This document shows positions 58,808 to 64,000 of a DNA stretch of 64,000 nucleotides, one piece after another; position 1 is the first letter of the stretch; each line of letters opens with the position of its first letter. A program made the translations under genes and the position numbers. Source of the stretch: Nonlabens sp. Hel1_33_55 (GTDB lineage Bacteria > Bacteroidota > Bacteroidia > Flavobacteriales > Flavobacteriaceae); contig NZ_LT627735.1 of assembly GCF_900101765.1 (NCBI RefSeq), forward strand, positions 992,001-1,056,000, read 5' to 3'. The notes beneath the pieces are model-generated. The model was not told the origin of the DNA, made no database searches, and saw only the letters and a list, made by a program, of their open reading frames with translations.

Positions 58808-61800
58808 ATGATCCATTTTTACGGAAATCCCACCAAGAAAATCTATGCAGTTCAAACGTCATCCAACCTATCTGAAGAGGATGATCAAAAGCTGCAATGG
58901 CTCTTTGCCGATGCTCCACTAATTGAAGCTGATTCAATCCCAGGTTTTTTTACAGGCCCGCGCGCCACGACCATCACGCCATGGTCTACCAATGCAGTTG
59001 AGATCACTCAAAACATGGAGATCAAAGGCATCCAACGCATTGAGGAGTTCAATGCCTGCACAGCGGATTCAGCTTACGATAAAATGTTGCAGGTCAAATT
59101 TGATGGACTGGACCAGTCGCAATTTGATATCAATGTAGAGGCAGAAGGTATTCTTGAGGTAGAAGATATCGCAGCGTATAATATGCAGGAAGGCTTAGCA
59201 TTGAGCGATGATGAGATCGATTATTTGATCGCACTTTCTGAGAAGCTCGATCGTAAATTGACTGACAGCGAGGTCTTCGGGTTTTCACAGGTAAACTCAG
59301 AGCACTGCCGCCACAAGATTTTCAACGGGACTTTCATTATCGATGGCGAAGAAAAACCATCTTCTCTATTCAAATTAATTAAAGAAACGAGTAAGCAAAA
59401 TCCGAATGAGATTGTAAGTGCTTATTCTGATAATGTGGCTTTTGTTCACGGACCTAAATCCGAACAATTTGCTCCCAAAACTCCTAACAAACCAGATGTG
59501 TATCAGACAAGCCTGTTTGATAGCGTTATTTCCCTAAAAGCCGAAACCCACAACTTCCCAACGACTGTGGAACCTTTCAATGGTGCTGCCACAGGTTCTG
59601 GTGGTGAAATACGCGACCGTCTCGCTGGTGGTCAAGGTTCCTTACCACTTGCAGGAACAGCAGTTTATATGACCAGCTATTCCAGATTGAATGACGAGCG
59701 TCCATGGGAAAATGGCTTTGAAGCCAGAAAGTGGTTGTATCAAACGCCTATGGATATTTTGATCAAAGCTTCCAACGGTGCCAGTGATTTTGGAAATAAG
59801 TTCGGGCAGCCGTTGATAGTTGGTTCTGTGTTGACTTTTGAGCATCAGGAAGGTGATCAAAATTTGGGTTATGATAAGGTGATCATGCAGGCTGGCGGTA
59901 TCGGTTACGGCAAACTTTCCCAAGCCTTGAAAAAGACACCAGATACTGGCGATGACATCATCGTTATGGGTGGCGATAATTACCGCATAGGAATGGGCGG
60001 CGCAGCCGTTAGTAGTGCTGATACTGGCGCACTAGATTCCGGTCTAGAATTAAACGCTGTACAAAGATCCAATCCTGAAATGCAGAAACGTGCCGCAAAC
60101 GCAATACGCGGTCTGGTAGAAAGCGAGAACAACCCCATCAAATCCATCCACGATCACGGCGCTGGTGGACATTTAAATTGTTTATCTGAATTGGTCGAAG
60201 AAACTGGCGGTATCATTGATGTAGATTCTTTACCAGTGGGCGACCCAACGCTGTCGCGTAAGGAACTCATTGGTAATGAATCGCAAGAACGCATGGGACT
60301 CGTTATGGATGCTGCCGACACACCAATTCTCGAGGAAATTGCTGCTCGTGAACGCGCGCCGCTTTACAAGGTTGGAAAAGTCACTGGTGACAACAAGTTT
60401 ACTTTTAGCGAGAAAGATGGTCGCAGCCCGATGGATCTAGCGCTGGAAGATATGTTCGGTTCTAGTCCTAAAACCGTCATGAACGATACGACGATCTCTC
60501 GAGATTATAAAGAAATCAATTATGATCAAAAAGATCTTAATAAATACATTGAACAAGTCCTGCAGTTGGAAGCTGTTGCTTGCAAAGACTGGCTTACTAA
60601 CAAAGTAGATCGTTGCGTTACAGGTCGTGTGGCTAAGCAACAAACCTGTGGTGAGTTGCAATTACCACTCAATAATGTTGGAGTGATGGCGATGGATTAC
60701 AATGGCAAAAACGGAGTTGCGACGACTATAGGTCACGCACCGGTGGCAGCCTTGATCAATCCTGCGGCTGGATCTCGAAATGCGATTGCTGAAGCACTGA
60801 CGAATCTCGTTTTTGCTCCCATAGAAAAAGGGCTTGCTGGCGTTAGTTTAAGTGCCAACTGGATGTGGCCGTGCAACAATCCTGGTGAAGACGCACGTTT
60901 ATATGCTGCGGTGGAAGCTGTTAGCAAATTTGCTATTGACTTGGGAATCAATATTCCTACAGGTAAGGACAGTCTAAGCATGAAGCAAAAATATCCTGAT
61001 ATGGATGTATTGGCGCCTGGAACGGTCATCATCAGCACGGTTGGTTCCTGTGACGATATCAACAACATTATCGAGCCTGTTTTGCAGCCTAATTATGACG
61101 CGCCTATCTACTACATCAACATGAGTAGTACGGCTTTGGAATTAGGTGGATCCAGCTTTGCACAAACCCAAAATGCGATAGGAAATAACTGTCCAGATGT
61201 GTTGAATGTGTCCGCTTTCGCGAAAGCGTTTACCTCAATCCAAACTTTAATTAAACAAGGCAAAGTAATTGCAGGTCATGATGTTGCTAGTGGCGGATTG
61301 ATCACCACATTATTGGAAATGTGTTTCCCTTCACAAAACATTGGAATGGATCTTGACATAGCTGAATTGAGTGACGACTTGATCAAAACCTTGTTCTCAG
61401 AAAATGCCGGAATCGTCATCCAAGCCGTGGATTCATCGGTTGAAAGTGAGCTTGATGCTAGCGGAATCTCATACAACAAAATAGGAACCGCAACAGAATC
61501 TGCTACTTTGAATTTTGACGGGAACTCCTTAGATATTAATAAATTGAGAGATGTCTGGTACAAGACGTCTCACCTACTCGATCGCCAGCAATCAGGCACT
61601 GCTAAAGCTGACGAGCGTTTTGCGAATTTTAAGAATCAGCCGTTAAAGTTTGAGTTTCCATCGCAGTTTGATGGAAAGCTACCTGCATTGCCTAACAAGC
61701 GCATCAAAGCAGCGGTCATCAGGGAAAAAGGAAGTAATTCAGAGCGTGAGATGGCTCGAGCCATGTATCTCGCAGGATTTGAAGTGCTGGACGTTCACAT

Positions 61801-62449
61801 GACAGATTTGATTAGCGGTCGGGAGAACCTAGAAGGTGTGCAATTCATAGCAGCCGTCGGCGGATTCTCAAACAGTGATGTTTTGGGAAGTGCTAAAGGT
61901 TGGGCTGGTGCATTCTTATATAATGACAAGGCAAACAAGGCTTTGAAAAACTTCTTTGCCAGACCAGATACGATGAGTATTGGCGTTTGTAACGGTTGTC
62001 AGTTGTTTGTAGAATTAGGATTGATTCATCCAGACCACGACGAGAAGCCTAAAATGTTACACAACGACAGCGCTAAATTTGAATGTAACTTCACCAGCGT
62101 TGAGATCGCCGAGAACAATTCCATTATGCTAAAATCATTGGCTGGAAGCAAACTAGGCATCTGGGCCGCACATGGTGAAGGAAAGTTCCAATTACCTAAA
62201 GATCGCAGTGCCTACCAAATACCAGCAACTTACGGCTATGAAGACTATCCAGCAAACCCTAATGGTTCTGACTACAATGCAGCAATGCTTAATAGTGAGG
62301 ATGGTCGTCACCTTGTAATGATGCCACACCTAGAACGCAGCACATTCCCATGGAATTGGGGATACTATCCATCAGATCGTAAAGATGATGTGGTGACGCC
62401 ATGGTTGGAGGCATTTGTGAATGCTAGGGTCTGGTTGGAGAAGAAATAA
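58808..62449 (+). CDS. purL: Phosphoribosylformylglycinamidine synthase (large, fused)
   Basis: A 1213-residue single-chain FGAM synthase that converts FGAR to FGAM with ATP and glutamine. Domains: N-terminal linker (about 1-170), two AIRS-like halves, with SQVNSEHCRHKIF, KAETHNFPTTVEPFNGAATG and the GSGGEIRDRLAGGQG loop in the first, and a C-terminal class I glutamine amidotransferase with the nucleophile in GVCNGCQLF and the histidine in AAHGEGKF. MIHFYGNP fits the family start, so I prefer ATG 58808 to ATG 58787. Palindrome copy 21 (61213-61228) encodes AFAKA in a surface segment. Confidence 0.96.
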   Translation: MIHFYGNPTKKIYAVQTSSNLSEEDDQKLQWLFADAPLIEADSIPGFFTGPRATTITPWSTNAVEITQNMEIKGIQRIEEFNACTADSAYDKMLQVKFDGLDQSQFDINVEAEGILEVEDIAAYNMQEGLALSDDEIDYLIALSEKLDRKLTDSEVFGFSQVNSEHCRHKIFNGTFIIDGEEKPSSLFKLIKETSKQNPNEIVSAYSDNVAFVHGPKSEQFAPKTPNKPDVYQTSLFDSVISLKAETHNFPTTVEPFNGAATGSGGEIRDRLAGGQGSLPLAGTAVYMTSYSRLNDERPWENGFEARKWLYQTPMDILIKASNGASDFGNKFGQPLIVGSVLTFEHQEGDQNLGYDKVIMQAGGIGYGKLSQALKKTPDTGDDIIVMGGDNYRIGMGGAAVSSADTGALDSGLELNAVQRSNPEMQKRAANAIRGLVESENNPIKSIHDHGAGGHLNCLSELVEETGGIIDVDSLPVGDPTLSRKELIGNESQERMGLVMDAADTPILEEIAARERAPLYKVGKVTGDNKFTFSEKDGRSPMDLALEDMFGSSPKTVMNDTTISRDYKEINYDQKDLNKYIEQVLQLEAVACKDWLTNKVDRCVTGRVAKQQTCGELQLPLNNVGVMAMDYNGKNGVATTIGHAPVAALINPAAGSRNAIAEALTNLVFAPIEKGLAGVSLSANWMWPCNNPGEDARLYAAVEAVSKFAIDLGINIPTGKDSLSMKQKYPDMDVLAPGTVIISTVGSCDDINNIIEPVLQPNYDAPIYYINMSSTALELGGSSFAQTQNAIGNNCPDVLNVSAFAKAFTSIQTLIKQGKVIAGHDVASGGLITTLLEMCFPSQNIGMDLDIAELSDDLIKTLFSENAGIVIQAVDSSVESELDASGISYNKIGTATESATLNFDGNSLDINKLRDVWYKTSHLLDRQQSGTAKADERFANFKNQPLKFEFPSQFDGKLPALPNKRIKAAVIREKGSNSEREMARAMYLAGFEVLDVHMTDLISGRENLEGVQFIAAVGGFSNSDVLGSAKGWAGAFLYNDKANKALKNFFARPDTMSIGVCNGCQLFVELGLIHPDHDEKPKMLHNDSAKFECNFTSVEIAENNSIMLKSLAGSKLGIWAAHGEGKFQLPKDRSAYQIPATYGYEDYPANPNGSDYNAAMLNSEDGRHLVMMPHLERSTFPWNWGYYPSDRKDDVVTPWLEAFVNARVWLEKK
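61213..61228. repeat. 16-bp palindrome, copy 21 (inside purL)
   Basis: Exact copy, read as AFAKA. Confidence 0.97.
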
Positions 62450-62463
62450 AATAATTTTATAGA

Positions 62464-63171
62464 ATGAATAAATATTTAGTCCAAACCGTTTTCTATTGCA
62501 CCTTACTTATAAGTTGTACAAATAAATCAAATGAAAATATTAATCAGCCAAATTTTGTAAAGGAAAATAACGATGTTGAAGAAGTTCAAAGATTAGAAAG
62601 TAATCTTAAGGATCTTATTTCTCAAATTAAGATGAGTGAAAAAAATTACACTAGTAATTTGAAAGGTAGCGACTTTAAGAACCTTTTAAAACCATTAAGA
62701 ATAAAAAATGACGTTCAACATATCGAGTCTAATAGAATATTATTCAAAGTTGACTCATTGTTAGAAAATCAAAAATCAAAAACGAAAGAAATCAGTACTA
62801 AAATTTTTGTGACTTTAGATTCAATCAAAGAATATGAAATAGTTTCTGATTTGCAGATTAATTCTATCAAATCAGAGATTGAAAATTTTATAGTCGTTTC
62901 TTCTAAAAACCGTGAACTAGACTCTCTTATTTTAAATAGTAATAAGGCTATGATCATGTTTTTAAATGGAGAATGCGATTATAAAATTGAAAACAACCAA
63001 TTTATTTTTGCAAACGAAGCATGCTTAAGACAATTTAATTTAAAAAATATGTCAATTAATTTTGCTGAACTAAAAACGAAATCTGAAATCAACTCACAAA
63101 AAACGAATGATCTTCAACTTCAAATCAAAGAATTTCAACAGAGAAATTCAAATATTTTAGATAAATCATAA
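62464..63171 (+). CDS. Coiled-coil lipoprotein of unknown function
   Basis: A 235-residue protein with lipobox LISC (Cys18) followed by an Asn/Lys-rich, largely helical sequence. Heptad-like stretches occur around 38-60 and 205-230, consistent with coiled coils. The family is not recognised. Codon use is distinctly AT-rich compared with purL just upstream (15-bp gap), suggesting recent acquisition. The following DUF559 segment looks mobile, so this gene may belong to the same variable spot. Confidence 0.65.
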   Translation: MNKYLVQTVFYCTLLISCTNKSNENINQPNFVKENNDVEEVQRLESNLKDLISQIKMSEKNYTSNLKGSDFKNLLKPLRIKNDVQHIESNRILFKVDSLLENQKSKTKEISTKIFVTLDSIKEYEIVSDLQINSIKSEIENFIVVSSKNRELDSLILNSNKAMIMFLNGECDYKIENNQFIFANEACLRQFNLKNMSINFAELKTKSEINSQKTNDLQLQIKEFQQRNSNILDKS

Positions 63172-63173
63172 AA

Positions 63174-63236
63174 GCTCCTTTCCTTAGATAAGGAAAGGTG
63201 GATCGCGGCGCAGCCGTGAGACGGATAGGTAGAAAT
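63174..63236. repeat. Left inverted repeat of DUF559 cassette
   Basis: GCTCCTTTCCTTAGATAAGG starts a segment that contains a 10-bp stem (63177-63198) and then CGCGGCGCAGCCGTG, a short GC-rich hairpin. Its first 25 bases match the reverse complement of 63714-63738 at 21 positions. Confidence 0.75.
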
Positions 63237-63272
63237 TCACCGAGGAATATAACTTTTGCCTAAATTAACTTC

Positions 63273-63644
63273 ATGAAACGCAGGCCTCCTATCCACAACC
63301 TGAAGTATTTAGAATCCAATAGAAAATACCTCAGGAAAAATCTGACTCCAGCAGAAGCTTATTTGTGGAGTCATTTGCAGTCAAAAAAGTTTCATGGTTT
63401 AAAATTTAGAAGACAGCATTCCATAAAAAACTATATCGTTGATTTCTATTGTGCTCTACACAAACTTGTTATTGAATTGGATGGTCAGGTTCATGAAGAA
63501 CCCGTCCATAAAGAAAAGGATCAAAAAAGAGATCAAGATTTAACTGAATTGGGATTCACAGTCTTAAGGTATGAGAACAAATATGTCTTCGAGGAACTAC
63601 CGCATGTTCTACGTGATATTAAAAATCATTGTGGAATAGACTGA
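63273..63644 (+). CDS. DUF559 (Vsr/PD-(D/E)xK-like) nuclease-family protein
   Basis: A 123-residue protein of the DUF559 family. The conserved core is LTPAEAYLWSHLQ, then KFRRQHSIKNYIVDFYCALHKLVIELDGQVH; Asp in IVDFY and Glu-x-Asp in IELDG match the PD-(D/E)xK nuclease active-site pattern, as in Vsr. The role of these small proteins is not established; DNA cleavage is likely. It is flanked by inverted hairpin repeats. A TAACTTTTG element about 20 bp upstream may be its promoter box. The N-terminal sequence (MKRRPPIHNLKYLE) is basic. Confidence 0.87.
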   Translation: MKRRPPIHNLKYLESNRKYLRKNLTPAEAYLWSHLQSKKFHGLKFRRQHSIKNYIVDFYCALHKLVIELDGQVHEEPVHKEKDQKRDQDLTELGFTVLRYENKYVFEELPHVLRDIKNHCGID

Positions 63645-63710
63645 ATACATCCAATTAAATAATCTTCTTTGCAACTTCAACCACTCCTGAAGCAAAACAA
63701 GTTTCACTTC

Positions 63711-63738
63711 GGTCCTCGCCTTTTCTAAGGCAAGGAGC
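63711..63738. repeat. Right inverted repeat of DUF559 cassette
   Basis: Contains TCCTCGCCTT and AAGGCAAGGA around TTCT (one mismatch in the stem) and is the inverted counterpart of the left repeat at 63174. The rest of 63645-63850 shows no gene. Confidence 0.75.
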
Positions 63739-63850
63739 ATACATGTTTTCAAAGCTTACGCAATAAAATAGATTAATTGTAAATCTTCTACCTTTCAGCT
63801 TGAAATAGCAAGTTTAAATGGCATAGAGTCTTGCTAATTCAAGAGCTTCA

Positions 63851-64000
63851 CTACCCAACCATCTGCTTCAAATCTGCGCGATACTTACTGGCGCTTTTTC
63901 CAGTAAACTGTTTGAATAGTTTATTGAAGTGTGAGAAGTTATTGAAGCCGCATTCAAAAGCCACATCGCTAATGCTCATTTGGCTTTCTGATAAAAGCTT
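63851..64000 (-). CDS. AraC-family regulator (C-terminal part only)
   Basis: The last 49 codons of a gene that continues beyond base 64000. The sequence SISDVAFECGFNNFSHFNKLFKQFTGKSASKYR is the second helix-turn-helix of the AraC/XylS DNA-binding domain (positions reading down from 64000). The ligand-binding part is outside the window, so the target is unknown. Confidence 0.92.
   Translation of the reverse strand, partial: KLLSESQMSISDVAFECGFNNFSHFNKLFKQFTGKSASKYRADLKQMVG

Overview
The window is a compact, roughly 40% GC chromosome segment from a gliding marine-type member of the Flavobacteriaceae (Bacteroidota). Evidence for this: gldF and gldG are present, two secreted proteins end in type IX secretion C-terminal domains, many genes carry the Bacteroidota -7 box TAnnTTTG directly upstream, Shine-Dalgarno sequences are largely absent, and the gene set is typical of the family. 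The genus cannot be fixed from sequence alone; a Nonlabens-like genome is my impression only. No tRNA, rRNA, CRISPR array, prophage or transposase was seen.

Layout. 0-3.5 kb: DoxX-like protein (partial), nitroreductase, PEP carboxylase. 3.7-14 kb: a lipid/polyketide island on the minus strand, with a dedicated ACP, ketosynthase, dehydratase, FabL-like enoyl reductase, type III polyketide synthase, methyltransferase and flavoprotein. It is interrupted by an outer-membrane barrel gene and by a 3-kb insertion that carries a large LRR/Ig type IX-secreted protein between direct repeats of the dehydratase gene. 14-32 kb: housekeeping and membrane genes (fused 2-oxoacid dehydrogenase E1, 2OG oxygenase, amine-oxidase-like flavoprotein, MscS channel, rRNA/tRNA methyltransferase, Ste24-like protease, M42 peptidase, MFS and ABC transporters, purC, phoH). 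32-36 kb: SAM hydrolase, ABM protein, gldF, gldG. 36-41 kb: an unusual four-gene minus-strand operon (GshB-like ATP-grasp ligase, N-formylglutamate-amidohydrolase-like protein, DUF1704 QEGLA metallopeptidase, cysteine-less thioredoxin-fold protein). 41-47 kb: glutamate/dicarboxylate symporter, aroC, three tandem TPR/TonB-C paralogues, PadR and its partner. 47-64 kb: an intergenic repeat array, mtaB, solute-binding lipoprotein, dus, propeller lipoproteins, RsmB-like enzyme, secreted endonuclease I, alcohol dehydrogenase, GNAT, purL, a DUF559 nuclease between inverted repeats, and an AraC regulator cut by the window end.

The most striking non-gene signal is a 16-bp perfect palindrome, CGCTTTCGCGAAAGCG. 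It occurs 21 times (17 exact, 4 near-exact), lies both inside genes (in all three frames) and between them, and is spaced more evenly than chance would give. It also sits exactly at one edge of the dehydratase duplication. The second system worth attention is the ATP-grasp/amidohydrolase/DUF1704 operon, which has the parts of a peptide ligation-and-removal cycle.
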